Source: Phyllobacterium sp. T1293 (GTDB lineage: Bacteria; Pseudomonadota; Alphaproteobacteria; Rhizobiales; Rhizobiaceae). From it: a stretch of 64,000 bases of DNA. The DNA lies in contig NZ_CP088275.1 in NCBI RefSeq assembly GCF_020731415.2, positions 62,001 through 126,000 on the forward strand. The letters are read 5' to 3'. Under the pieces are notes generated by a model that worked only from the letters and a program-made list of their open reading frames with translations, ran no database searches and was not told the origin of the DNA. Within the stretch, counting starts at the first letter, position 1; each line of letters opens with the position of its first letter. This document shows positions 47,114 to 55,770 of the stretch, one piece after another. A program made the translations under genes and the position numbers.

Positions 47114-48031
47114 CCATGGCGGGTTTGCACCCGCACGCGATACAGTCACTGCCGCCGCCTTGGCACCAAGCAGCAGGGCATGGCGGATTTGCTCTTCGGT
47201 TATGGAGGTGAGGGCGCTTTTGGCCAACAGGCCCGCTTCCTGCAATGATGTCAGTACACCCGCCGTAAATGTATCGCCAGCGCCGACCGTATCGACCACG
47301 GATACTTTTTGTGCGGCAACATGCACGGCCAGATCTTTGGTATAGCCGGTGACGCCCTCGGCACCGCGCGTAACGAGAATGAGCTTTGGCCCATGCTGGG
47401 ATGCAGGGACAATCCAGCGGCGGGCGATCTCTTCCATTGAACCACTTTCACCGAACCAGCGCATATCCTCATCGGAAATCTTGACGATATCGGTCATGGC
47501 GATCATGCGGCGCATGCGTGCCAGATGCTTTTCCTTATCGGGGATGAAACCGGGCCGGATATTGGGATCAAGAACAATGACACGCTTTTCGTGTTCGCGC
47601 GCCATCAGCGCCTCATAGGTAGACCCGCAAGGCTCCGGAATGAGGCTGATCGCACCGAATTGCAGCGTCGTGACATTCTCATCCAGTTCCGGCAGATCAG
47701 TGATCGCCAGAGAACGACCCGCACTGTTCTCGTCGTAGAAAATATAGCTCGCCTGACCATCGGTCAGCCGCACAAAGGCCAGCGTAGTCGGCTGGGGTGA
47801 AATATGGGCATAGCGTGTGCCGACATGGTTGGCGGCAAGGCTATCACGCAACATCTGCCCGAAGAAATCCGAGGAAACACCGGAGTAAAATTCCGTCGGC
47901 ACACCGAGGCGGCCCAAGGCAATGGCGGTATTGAACACCGCACCGCCAACATAGGGTGCGAAAGCCGGTTCGCCCCCCTCGCTCGTGCGCGGCAACATAT
48001 CGATCAGTGCTTCACCACAACATAGGATCAT
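47099..48031 (-). CDS. PfkB-family sugar kinase (fructokinase-like)
   Basis: A 310-residue ribokinase-fold kinase. The N-terminal MILCCGEALIDMLPR and GGAVFNTAIALGRLG segments and the C-terminal VDTVGAGDTFTAGVL anion-hole motif with the catalytic aspartate are present. It overlaps the FucU-like gene by 4 bases and sits in the arm divergent from the FrcBCA importer, so phosphorylation of the imported sugar, probably fructose, is likely. Confidence 0.92.
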   Translation of the reverse strand: MILCCGEALIDMLPRTSEGGEPAFAPYVGGAVFNTAIALGRLGVPTEFYSGVSSDFFGQMLRDSLAANHVGTRYAHISPQPTTLAFVRLTDGQASYIFYDENSAGRSLAITDLPELDENVTTLQFGAISLIPEPCGSTYEALMAREHEKRVIVLDPNIRPGFIPDKEKHLARMRRMIAMTDIVKISDEDMRWFGESGSMEEIARRWIVPASQHGPKLILVTRGAEGVTGYTKDLAVHVAAQKVSVVDTVGAGDTFTAGVLTSLQEAGLLAKSALTSITEEQIRHALLLGAKAAAVTVSRAGANPPWRSEL

Positions 48032-48480
48032 TTGTCAGTTTCTTTCGATGGATAGATGACGCCCTTGCGGACGATAATATTGCCGTAAAGTCTGGGTTCG
48101 CTCGTCGCGATGATGGTATGGGCATTCTTCACCCGTGTGTAGAATGCATCGCCAACCAGCGGCAAGAGCGAAAATCCAGGTGCCCGGCGGGCGCAGACTT
48201 CGGCCATTTCCTGATGCACGGGATCGAGCAGATCCGGGCTTCCCTTCACCGTCGCGCGGAACAGCGCCGCCGGAACAAAATCATCCACCGGCATCACTTG
48301 CAGGATCGCATCAAGCATGGGGATCAACGGCAAACCATCGGCGCGAATGAGCCTGCGGGCATGTTCCAATGCAGGATAATTTCCATCAACCAATGCGATC
48401 TCGTCACCGTGCCCCATGGCACGCAATGTTGCCAGAAGCTCCGGGCCCAAAATGGGCGGAATACCAATCAGCACGCTCAA
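48028..48480 (-). CDS. RbsD/FucU-family sugar mutarotase
   Basis: A 150-residue protein of the RbsD/FucU family, with GIPPILGPELLATLRAMGHGDEIALVDGNYPA at the N-terminus and the terminal ATSEPRLYGNIIVRKGVIYP. These proteins interconvert anomers of free sugars such as fucose or ribose. It overlaps both neighbours by 4 bases and should prepare the imported sugar for isomerase or kinase. Confidence 0.9.
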   Translation of the reverse strand: MSVLIGIPPILGPELLATLRAMGHGDEIALVDGNYPALEHARRLIRADGLPLIPMLDAILQVMPVDDFVPAALFRATVKGSPDLLDPVHQEMAEVCARRAPGFSLLPLVGDAFYTRVKNAHTIIATSEPRLYGNIIVRKGVIYPSKETDK

Positions 48481-49703
48481 TCAACCTTTCTGAATATTTT
48501 CTGTCCGATAAGAAACCGGTCTGAGAGAGCAAGACTGGCGGCGCCCAAAGCACGGGCGTGAATCCCCACCGTGCCTTCGACGATAACGGGCAATTCGATA
48601 CCCTCCAGATCAAACGTTCCAACATGATCGCGCACCGCCTCGACGATCCGCGTGCGTACCGCAGCAGGGACCCAGCCATCAATAACCGCAGCTTCAAAAT
48701 CAACCACTGAGGATGCAGCAACCACCGCCTGTGCAATGGCCTTAGCCGAACGATCAATCCATCCATCCAGTTCGTCGCCCATCTCGCCCCAATCTTCAGG
48801 CGAGGTCCATAAGGGGGAGGGGTCGCGGCCAAGACCGGTGACGATGCGCTCCAAAGCGGTGATCGATGCGATATCGATCAGCTGTTGCGTTGTGCCATCC
48901 GGTCCGGGCACGGGCATGGAACCAAGCGCCCCGGCATTGCCTGAACGGCCCGCATAAAGACTGCCATTGATAACAATGCCGCCGCCAATAAACGAACCGA
49001 TATAGAAATAGACAAAATCATTAAGGTCTTTGGTTCCGCCAAAGACGAGTTCGGCACCACAGGCAGCGGTGATATCATTCTGTAAATAAACCGGAAAATC
49101 ACAGATCGCGGCAATCGATGCTTTGATGTCAGACCGGCGCCACTGGTCGAGAATTTCCTGTGGCGCACCGACCGTATCGGCCCACTTCCATAGTTCGAAC
49201 GGCGCTGCGATGCCAAGGCCAGCCACCTTTGAACGCTGTTTGCCATCAAGCCCATCCAGCATTTTCCTGATGCCGTCTTTGGCGAAGGTCATCACGGAGT
49301 CAGGCGTTGGATAGGCATAGGGCATATGCAGCATTGACCGGATGCGTCCGACGAAATCGATCAGTACAAGATCTGCGCTGCGACGGCCAATCTTGAGGCC
49401 AATGAAAAAGGCACCTTCCGGATTGAGCGACATGGGAATCAACGGCTGGCCGATGCGGCCGCGCAATGGTTCTTCGCGCGAAAGCAGTTCATCGGCTTCC
49501 AGCATGCGCATGATGATCGAGATTGTCTGCGCGGAAAGACCGGTCAGCCGCGCAATGGCGGTTTTGGCCAGACTGCCATGCTGGCGCAACAACGAAAGCA
49601 CGACCCGCTCATTGTGGTCGCGCATACCGCTCTGGTTTGTTCCCTGATGGAGCGGCGGCCGTGTTCCTCCCGGACCGTGGCGCTCCGATAGTCTGATGCC
49701 CAA
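48477..49703 (-). CDS. ROK-family transcriptional repressor
   Basis: A 408-residue ROK repressor. The N-terminal winged helix is RVVLSLLRQHGSLAKTAIARLTGLSAQTISIIMRMLEADEL, and the rest is a sugar-kinase-fold domain (NDITAACGAELVFG, YIGSFIGGGIVINGSLYAGRSGNAGALGSM). The TTG at 49703 has AGGGAGGA 7 bases upstream and gives the usual family N-terminus; the frame stays open back to 49886 without a better start. It controls the divergent frcBCA operon, most likely through the palindrome at 49751-49794. Confidence 0.9.
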   Translation of the reverse strand: MGIRLSERHGPGGTRPPLHQGTNQSGMRDHNERVVLSLLRQHGSLAKTAIARLTGLSAQTISIIMRMLEADELLSREEPLRGRIGQPLIPMSLNPEGAFFIGLKIGRRSADLVLIDFVGRIRSMLHMPYAYPTPDSVMTFAKDGIRKMLDGLDGKQRSKVAGLGIAAPFELWKWADTVGAPQEILDQWRRSDIKASIAAICDFPVYLQNDITAACGAELVFGGTKDLNDFVYFYIGSFIGGGIVINGSLYAGRSGNAGALGSMPVPGPDGTTQQLIDIASITALERIVTGLGRDPSPLWTSPEDWGEMGDELDGWIDRSAKAIAQAVVAASSVVDFEAAVIDGWVPAAVRTRIVEAVRDHVGTFDLEGIELPVIVEGTVGIHARALGAASLALSDRFLIGQKIFRKVD

Positions 49704-49750
49704 AAGGACGTCCTCCCTGATATCGGCGCGACAATGGAACCATCGGGCAA

Positions 49751-49794
49751 AGCTGTCAATAATAAATAAGAGTGATTTATTAATGTTGACAGCT
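49751..49794. promoter_or_regulatory. Extended palindrome, likely ROK operator
   Basis: Outer arms AGCTGTCAA (49751-49759) and TTGACAGCT (49786-49794) enclose an AT-rich inner palindrome (49760-49767 with 49775-49782). ROK repressors such as NagC and XylR bind AT-rich palindromes of this size. It lies in the 217-base gap between the ROK gene and frcB. Confidence 0.6.
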
Positions 49795-49920
49795 TGGCGA
49801 GGCTGGTATTTTCTAAGGGCAGCACTTGGCCGGGAGGATAACTGTCCGAGGTGTTCAAGCGAACGAATGCTGCCCATCGGCGGCACGTCGCATTATGATT
49901 AAACTCTGGGAGGAAGTGAC

Positions 49921-50955
49921 ATGCGTAAGAGCATTTATCTCAAATCAACCATTCTGGGCGCTGCTGTTGTGGCCATCGCCGCTTTCGCCGCTCCGGCACA
50001 GGCTGCAGGCGTCGGCGCTTGCCTTATCACCAAGACGGACACCAATCCGTTCTTCGTCAAGATGAAGGAAGGCGCTGTTGCCAAGGCAAAGGAACTCGGC
50101 GTTGATCTCAAGACCTATGCGGGCAAGATCGACGGCGACAGCGAAAGCCAGGTCGCGGCTATCGAAACCTGCATCGCCGATGGTGCCAAGGGTATTCTGA
50201 TCACAGCATCAGACACAGCGGGTATCGTCTCGTCGGTTAAGCAGGCACGCGATGCCGGTGTTCTGGTCATTGCCCTCGACACACCGCTTGATCCAGTCGA
50301 CGCCGCCGACGCCACTTTTGCAACCGATAACCTTCTGGCGGGCGAACTTATTGGCAAATGGGCTGCAGGAACCCTGGGCGACAAGGCCAAGGATGCAAAA
50401 GTTGCATTCCTCGACCTGACACCGTCACAGCCATCGGTCGACGTTCTGCGCGATCAGGGTTTCATGAAGGGGTTTGGCATTGATGTTGTCGACATCAACA
50501 AGATCGGTGACGAAAAGGACCCGCGCATTGTTGGCCACGACATCACCAATGGCAATGAGGAAGGTGGCCGTAAGGCCATGGAAAACCTTCTGCAGAAGGA
50601 CCCGGGCATCAATGTCGTTCACACGATCAACGAACCTGCTGCTGCCGGTGCCTATGAGGCGCTGAAGGCATTCGGCAAGGAAAAGGACGTGCTGATCGTT
50701 TCCATCGATGGCGGTTGCCCCGGCGTGAAAAATGTTGAAGCCGGTGTTATCGGCGCGACATCGCAGCAATATCCTTTGATGATGGCTTCGCTTGGTATTG
50801 AAGCCATTAAGAAGTTCGCTGACACAGGAGAAAAGCCAAAGCCGACCGAAGGCAAGAATTTCTTCGACACAGGCGTTTCGCTTGTCACCGATAAGCCGGT
50901 CAAAGGCGTCGAGTCCATCGATGTGAAGAGCGGCCTTGCCAAGTGCTGGGGCTGA
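49921..50955 (+). CDS. frcB: Fructose-type ABC transporter substrate-binding protein FrcB
   Basis: A 344-residue ribose/fructose-type periplasmic binding protein. The signal peptide ends AQA-A near residue 30, followed by [22 protein letters not shown]. The strong resemblance is to rhizobial FrcB, which binds fructose and, less tightly, mannose and ribose. GAGGAAG precedes the ATG. A hairpin follows before frcC. Confidence 0.93.
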   Translation: MRKSIYLKSTILGAAVVAIAAFAAPAQAAGVGACLITKTDTNPFFVKMKEGAVAKAKELGVDLKTYAGKIDGDSESQVAAIETCIADGAKGILITASDTAGIVSSVKQARDAGVLVIALDTPLDPVDAADATFATDNLLAGELIGKWAAGTLGDKAKDAKVAFLDLTPSQPSVDVLRDQGFMKGFGIDVVDINKIGDEKDPRIVGHDITNGNEEGGRKAMENLLQKDPGINVVHTINEPAAAGAYEALKAFGKEKDVLIVSIDGGCPGVKNVEAGVIGATSQQYPLMMASLGIEAIKKFADTGEKPKPTEGKNFFDTGVSLVTDKPVKGVESIDVKSGLAKCWG

Positions 50956-50990
50956 TCGCCGCCTGATTTGACAGAAAAGCAAGCAGACAA

Positions 50991-51018
50991 GGAGGGGACG
51001 GTATAAACCGTCCTCTCC
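50991..51018 (+). promoter_or_regulatory. Intercistronic hairpin between frcB and frcC
   Basis: A 12-bp stem (50991-51002 with 51007-51018, one G-U pair) and a 4-base loop lie 36 bases after frcB. No T-run follows. It probably stabilises frcB mRNA or reduces read-through to frcC. Confidence 0.65.
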
Positions 51019-51047
51019 AAACTGCGCAAATTTCGGGGAGCTAACTC

Positions 51048-52130
51048 ATGACCGAAACCAATCCGGGATCACAACCCAAGCAGGAATTTGAGAGCGTGCT
51101 CACGCAGAGCGCGACAGCCGTTGCCAATTTCGACAGTGAACAGAAAAGCCTTGTTGAGCGAACACGCCACTTTCTTCACTCGAGCCCGGCAGCTGTTCCG
51201 CTGATCGTGCTTGTGTTGTCTCTGGTGGTTTTCGCCGTCATTGTCGGTTCGCGCTTCTTCACACCCTTTGCCCTCTCGCTGATCCTGCAACAGGTGGCGA
51301 TTGTCGGTATTGTCGGCGCAGCGCAGACATTGGTTATTCTAACCGCCGGTATTGATCTTTCGGTTGGCGCGATCATGGTTCTGACGTCAGTCGTCATGGG
51401 CCAGTTCACGTTCCGCTATGGATTGCCGGTCGAGCTTTCCATTCTGTGCGGCGTTGCTCTGGGTGGATTGTGCGGCCTCATCAACGGCGTGCTGATTGCC
51501 TATGTGAAGCTGCCACCCTTTATTGTCACGCTCGGTACATGGCAGATTTTTCTGGCAACGACCTATATCTACTCCGCCAATGAGACGATCCGGGCACAGG
51601 ACATCGAAACCAACGCGCGGATGCTTCAGTTCTTCGGCGAAAAAATCCAGATCGGCAGCGCCACCTTCACCTATGGCGTGTTTGCAATGATCCTGTTGAT
51701 TGCCATTCTCTGGTACGTGCTCAACCACACGGCATGGGGTCGCCATCTCTATGCAATCGGCGATGATCCGGAAGCGGCGGAACTTGCTGGTGTGCGCACC
51801 AAGCGCGTTCTGATTTCGGTCTATGTATTGGCAGGTTTCATCTGTGCATTGGCCGGTTGGGCGCAGATCGGTCGCAACGGCTCCGTATCACCACAGGTTG
51901 GCCAGTTCGCCAATATTGAATCCATCACCGCTGTGGTTATCGGCGGCATGTCGCTCTTCGGCGGACGCGGATCAATCCTTGGCATGCTCTTCGGCGCACT
52001 GATCGTCGGTGTCTTCTCCTTCGGCATGCGCATGTACGGCACCGATGTCCAATGGACCTATTTGATGATCGGCGTTTTGATCATTACGGCCGTGGCAATT
52101 GATCAATGGATCAGAAAGGTAGCAGGCTGA
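51048..52130 (+). CDS. frcC: Fructose-type ABC transporter permease FrcC
   Basis: A 360-residue RbsC-like permease. The first ~45 residues are a hydrophilic N-terminal extension; then about ten spans follow. AAQTLVILTAGIDLSVGAIMVLTSVV and the AVVIGGMSLFGGRGSILGMLFGALIVG segment are diagnostic. It is preceded by GGGAG and overlaps frcA by 1 base. Confidence 0.93.
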   Translation: MTETNPGSQPKQEFESVLTQSATAVANFDSEQKSLVERTRHFLHSSPAAVPLIVLVLSLVVFAVIVGSRFFTPFALSLILQQVAIVGIVGAAQTLVILTAGIDLSVGAIMVLTSVVMGQFTFRYGLPVELSILCGVALGGLCGLINGVLIAYVKLPPFIVTLGTWQIFLATTYIYSANETIRAQDIETNARMLQFFGEKIQIGSATFTYGVFAMILLIAILWYVLNHTAWGRHLYAIGDDPEAAELAGVRTKRVLISVYVLAGFICALAGWAQIGRNGSVSPQVGQFANIESITAVVIGGMSLFGGRGSILGMLFGALIVGVFSFGMRMYGTDVQWTYLMIGVLIITAVAIDQWIRKVAG

Positions 52131-52909
52131 TGACACAGGAACCCCTTCTTACAGCCCGTGGTCTGGTCAAACGTTATGGCCGCGTTACGGCGCTCGATCA
52201 TGCGGATTTCGATCTTTATGCCGGCGAAGTCCTCGCCGTCATCGGCGACAACGGCGCGGGAAAATCCTCACTTATCAAGGCGATATCAGGTGCCGTTCAT
52301 CCTGATGAGGGCGAAATCAAGCTTGATGGCAAGGTGATCAATTTCCGCTCTCCGATGGAAGCGCGGGATGCGGGTATCGAAACTGTCTACCAGAACCTTG
52401 CTTTGTCCCCCGCACTGTCGATTGCCGACAATATGTTTCTTGGCCGCGAAATCAGAAAGCCGGGCATTCTTGGCAGCTGGCTGCGTATGCTCGATCGCAA
52501 GGCCATGGAAAAGCAGGCGCGCGACAAGCTGACTGAGCTTGGCCTGATGACCATTCAAAACATCAGTCAGGCGGTTGAAACGCTCTCGGGCGGTCAGCGG
52601 CAGGGTGTTGCCGTGGCGCGCGCGGCAGCATTTGGCTCCAAGGTCGTCATCATGGACGAACCAACGGCGGCCCTTGGCGTCAAAGAGTCCCGCCGCGTTC
52701 TGGAACTCATTCAGGATGTGAAAAAGCGCGGATTGCCGATTGTGCTGATCTCACACAATATGCCACATGTTTTCGAAGTGGCTGATCGCATCCACATTCA
52801 CCGGCTTGGCAAACGCCTTTGTGTCATCAACCCAAAGGAATACACGATGTCGGATGCCGTGGCATTCATGACGGGAGCCAAAGAGCCACCCGCCAGTCTT
52901 GTTGCATGA
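52130..52909 (+). CDS. frcA: Fructose-type ABC transporter ATP-binding protein FrcA
   Basis: A 259-residue single-domain ATPase, unlike the double RbsA type. Walker A GDNGAGKSSLIKAI, signature LSGGQRQGVAVARA and Walker B VVIMDEPTAALGVKE are visible. The ATG at 52130 overlaps the frcC stop. It energises the FrcB-FrcC importer. Confidence 0.93.
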   Translation: MTQEPLLTARGLVKRYGRVTALDHADFDLYAGEVLAVIGDNGAGKSSLIKAISGAVHPDEGEIKLDGKVINFRSPMEARDAGIETVYQNLALSPALSIADNMFLGREIRKPGILGSWLRMLDRKAMEKQARDKLTELGLMTIQNISQAVETLSGGQRQGVAVARAAAFGSKVVIMDEPTAALGVKESRRVLELIQDVKKRGLPIVLISHNMPHVFEVADRIHIHRLGKRLCVINPKEYTMSDAVAFMTGAKEPPASLVA

Positions 52910-52925
52910 AGGACAAATTGCAAAA

Positions 52926-53615
52926 ATGAAACGTTCAGAAGTCAACGCGATCATCCGTGAAAGCGACAAGTTCATCCGCTCCTTCGGCTATGTCATGCCG
53001 CCATTTGCCTATTGGTCGCCGGAAGAGCTGAAGGCCCGTACATCAAGCGATGCGAAAGCTATTCTCAAGGCACGGCTAGGCTGGGATATCACCGATTACG
53101 GACAGGGCAAGTTCGATGAACTTGGCCTGTTCCTCTTTACCACCCGCAACGGCAATGCCGACGACCTGCAAAAAGGCGGCGGCATGCTTTATGCGGAAAA
53201 GATCATGATCTCGCGCGAAAAGCAGCTCTCGCCGATGCATCGCCATATCGTCAAAGCCGAGGACATTATCAACCGCGGCGGCGGCGCACTTGTGCTTGAG
53301 CTTTTCAACTCGAATGCCGATGGCAGTGTCGATGAGAGGACCGATGTGGAAGTGGCAACGGATGGACGCATCGTCAAGCTGAAGGCCGGTGGTCTGTTGA
53401 AATTGCAGCCGGGCGAGAGCGTCACGCTGCTGCCGGGAAACTGGCATGCATTTTGGGGCGAGGGCGGCGATGTACTGATCGGCGAAGTCTCGACCGTCAA
53501 TGACGATCTGACCGACAATATCTTCCGTGAGCCGATTGGCCGCTTTTCGTCCATCGAAGAGGATGAGGCTCCGGTACATCTTCTTGTTTCCGATTATGAC
53601 AAATGGCTTGCCTGA
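52926..53615 (+). CDS. D-lyxose/D-mannose isomerase-like cupin enzyme
   Basis: A 229-residue cupin of the D-lyxose ketol-isomerase family. It begins MKRSEVNAIIRESDKFIRSFGYVMPPFAYWSPEE. The metal-binding cupin motif appears as SPMHRHIVKAEDIINRGGG, and a late histidine is in LLPGNWHAFWGE. These enzymes interconvert D-lyxose/D-xylulose and D-mannose/D-fructose. Placed behind FrcBCA it would turn imported mannose into fructose for the PfkB kinase. A TTG at 52899 is a less likely start. Confidence 0.88.
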   Translation: MKRSEVNAIIRESDKFIRSFGYVMPPFAYWSPEELKARTSSDAKAILKARLGWDITDYGQGKFDELGLFLFTTRNGNADDLQKGGGMLYAEKIMISREKQLSPMHRHIVKAEDIINRGGGALVLELFNSNADGSVDERTDVEVATDGRIVKLKAGGLLKLQPGESVTLLPGNWHAFWGEGGDVLIGEVSTVNDDLTDNIFREPIGRFSSIEEDEAPVHLLVSDYDKWLA

Positions 53616-53649
53616 ACCATCCAGCGGTTTTGGTAACGGGCAACATCCG

Positions 53650-54276
53650 ATGATGATAACGACCGATGATCTGGTGACGGCCATTCTGGCCCGTGCCGCA
53701 GAAACCAACCGTCTGATCGTTGCCATTGCCGGCCCTCCCGGGGCCGGCAAATCGACCGTTTCCGCAGCAATCTGCGCGGCCATCAACGCCAAGGAGAATG
53801 ACGCAGCCGTGGTCGTTCCCATGGATGGCTTTCATCTCGACAATGCCATTCTCGATGCCCGCGACCAGCGCAAGCGCAAGGGCTCGCCACCCACCTTCGA
53901 CTGTGCCGGTTTTGAAGTCCTGTTGAAACGGCTGCGGGCAGGGGAGAATGATGTCGTCATTCCCCTTTTTGACCGCAAGCTTGATCTGGCTCGCGCAGGT
54001 GCTGCTGTGGTGAGTGGAGATCAGCGCATTCTTTTGGTGGAAGGCAATTATCTTCTGCTTGATGAAGCGCCCTGGGACAGACTGGCACCGCTTTTTGATA
54101 TCACCGTGTTCCTGCAGGTGGACCGCGTGGAAATGGAAAATCGCCTTGTTCAGCGGTGGCTTGGCTTTGGCTACAATGTCGGTTCCGCGCAGCAACGCGC
54201 CCTGTCCAATGATATCCCGAATGCAGATCTTGTCTTGTCCCGATCACGTCCCGCTGACTATACGGTGATGAACTAG
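53650..54276 (+). CDS. frcK: FrcK-type sugar/nucleoside kinase
   Basis: A P-loop kinase of about 208 residues in the FrcK/PanK-like family. Walker A is AIAGPPGAGKSTVSAA, with VVPMDGFHLDN and LLVEGNYLLL later. The ATG at 53650 fits the family N-terminus; a start at 53596 would add 18 residues and overlap the isomerase gene by 20 bases. It ends just before a large palindromic element, and its last 30 bases have a diverged copy on the far side of that element (54606-54635). Confidence 0.85.
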   Translation: MMITTDDLVTAILARAAETNRLIVAIAGPPGAGKSTVSAAICAAINAKENDAAVVVPMDGFHLDNAILDARDQRKRKGSPPTFDCAGFEVLLKRLRAGENDVVIPLFDRKLDLARAGAAVVSGDQRILLVEGNYLLLDEAPWDRLAPLFDITVFLQVDRVEMENRLVQRWLGFGYNVGSAQQRALSNDIPNADLVLSRSRPADYTVMN

Positions 54277-54309
54277 CACGATTGCTTGGCATAATTATTG
54301 TGCGTGGTT

Positions 54310-54597
54310 CGTGGTTCGACATAACAACCATGAGGGAGAGTGAGGATGCAACGATAATCGCAAAGATTGCAGAATACGCGCCCTACAAACCATCTCTCTC
54401 CGTCATCCTCGGGCTTGACCCGAGGACCCACAATTCAAAAGTGCTGAAAGTCCGGGTTCATCTAACCTCCTTAACCATGGGTCCTCGGGTCAAGCCCGAG
54501 GATGACGGAGGGGTAGGCTGTTGACAGTCAAGTTCTGCAATCTTTGCGATTATCGTTGCATCCTCACTCTCCCTCATGGTTGTTATGTCGAACCACG
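54310..54597. repeat. Nested palindromic element with 65-bp perfect arms
   Basis: Arms at 54310-54374 and 54533-54597 are perfect inverted repeats over 65 bases. The 158-base centre holds a second, different perfect palindrome at 54398-54510. No ORF in it looks like a transposase, so it would need to be mobilised in trans, if it is mobile. The frcK C-terminal sequence is partly repeated just outside both ends. Family members occur at 19616-19739 and, as a fragment, at 55237-55262. Confidence 0.9.
54398..54510. repeat. Inner palindromic repeat with 33-bp perfect arms
   Basis: Arms at 54398-54430 and 54478-54510 are perfectly complementary and enclose 47 bases. The arm core resembles a CCTCGGGTCAAG-type intergenic repeat common in rhizobial relatives, from memory. 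It lies inside the larger element, so it was probably inserted there later. Confidence 0.85.
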
Positions 54598-54716
54598 CGC
54601 ACAATTCACGTCCCGCCGCCTATATGGCCATGAACGCGCAGCCACTGTCATTCTGATGTAACAGGTAAAGGCGATGGGCTCGAACGACACCGGTCTCGGC
54701 ATTTACAGGCAGGACA

Positions 54717-55730
54717 ATGCAAAACCTCTATCCGGAGATTGAGCCCTACAGCCACGGCATGCTTGCCGTTGGCGACGGCAACAGCATTTATTGGGAAATA
54801 TGCGGCAATCCGCAAGGGATACCGGCGCTTGTCCTTCACGGTGGTCCGGGTTCCGGATGTTCCACAAATGCACGGCGTTTCTTTGACCCTGATCGTTATC
54901 GGATCATTCTGTTCGACCAGCGTGGTTGTGGTCGCAGTACACCCCATGCCAGTGATGCGGACGCCGATATGTCGGTTAATACAACAGCGCATCTGCTTGC
55001 TGATATCGAATGTTTACGCCAGTACCTTGATGCCAGCTGCTGGCTTGTATTCGGCATGTCATGGGGATGCACATTAGGGCTTGCCTATGCCGAGAAGCAC
55101 CCTGACCGCGTGCTTGCTTTGGTCCTCGCGGGTGTGACCACCACGCGGCGATCGGAGATTGACTGGCTCTATCGTGGTATCGCGCCTCTGTTCCCGGAAC
55201 AGTGGGTAAAATTCCGAGCTGGGACATCTGGTGCGGGGTTCGACATAACAACCATGAGGGAGGGGGATGAACTTATTGAAGAACGGGATGGCGATCTTGT
55301 CAGCGCGTATTACCACCTGTTGAACAATGCGGATCCGAATGTTCGCCTGAAAGCGGCCCGCGATTGGCATGAATGGGAGGCGGCATCGATCCTTATCAAT
55401 CCTGCTGCAACCCCATCGTCAAAATGGTCTGATGATCGCTATATTCTGGCGCGTGCCCGGATCATCACACACTATTTCCATCATAATGCCTGGCTGGAAA
55501 ATGGTGTTTTATTGCGCGAGGCCAGTGCTTTAAATGGAATCTCTGGCATAATGGTTCAGGGTCGCTTCGATTTGGAAGCGCCGCTCGTGACCGCATGGGA
55601 ACTGTCGCAGGTCTGGCCGGATAGCGAGTTGGTTATTGTTCCCAATGCCGGGCATTCACCAACCGACACCGGCATGAGTGAAGCCATCGTTGCAGCAACA
55701 GACAGATTCGCGCACACGCTTCGAATGTGA
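54717..55730 (+). CDS. pip: Prolyl iminopeptidase (with repeat-derived insertion)
   Basis: A 337-residue alpha/beta-hydrolase that removes N-terminal proline from peptides. HGGPGSG gives the oxyanion hole, the nucleophile S115 sits in GMSWG, and the acid and histidine are in RFDLEAP and NAGHSPTD. Residues about 174-182 (GFDITTMRE) are encoded by 55237-55262, which is identical to the arm of the palindromic element upstream. Without that block the sequence LFPEQWVKFRAG...EERDGDLVSAYYHLL reads like a normal family member. The insert is in frame, so the protein may still work. Confidence 0.9.
   Translation: MQNLYPEIEPYSHGMLAVGDGNSIYWEICGNPQGIPALVLHGGPGSGCSTNARRFFDPDRYRIILFDQRGCGRSTPHASDADADMSVNTTAHLLADIECLRQYLDASCWLVFGMSWGCTLGLAYAEKHPDRVLALVLAGVTTTRRSEIDWLYRGIAPLFPEQWVKFRAGTSGAGFDITTMREGDELIEERDGDLVSAYYHLLNNADPNVRLKAARDWHEWEAASILINPAATPSSKWSDDRYILARARIITHYFHHNAWLENGVLLREASALNGISGIMVQGRFDLEAPLVTAWELSQVWPDSELVIVPNAGHSPTDTGMSEAIVAATDRFAHTLRM
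55237..55262 (+). repeat. 26-base fragment of palindromic element inside the pip gene
   Basis: This stretch is identical to 54313-54338, the outer arm of the element at 54310-54597, and similar to 19620-19647. It is in frame within the iminopeptidase and encodes GFDITTMRE. Confidence 0.85.
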
Positions 55731-55735
55731 GCAAA

Positions 55736-55762
55736 ATGGGGTTGGCATGGCGCCAACCCCAT
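55736..55762. terminator. Bidirectional terminator between pip and autotransporter
   Basis: Perfect 10-base arms (55736-55745, 55753-55762) with a 7-base loop lie between the convergent genes. On the minus strand a TTTT follows, so it should end autotransporter transcription. Confidence 0.75.
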
Positions 55763-55770
55763 CGTCAGTT

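Noticed and set aside
54282..54524. 80-codon frame inside the palindromic element
   Set aside because: It is translated repeat sequence with no gene features, though it contains the same FDITTMRE peptide found in the iminopeptidase.
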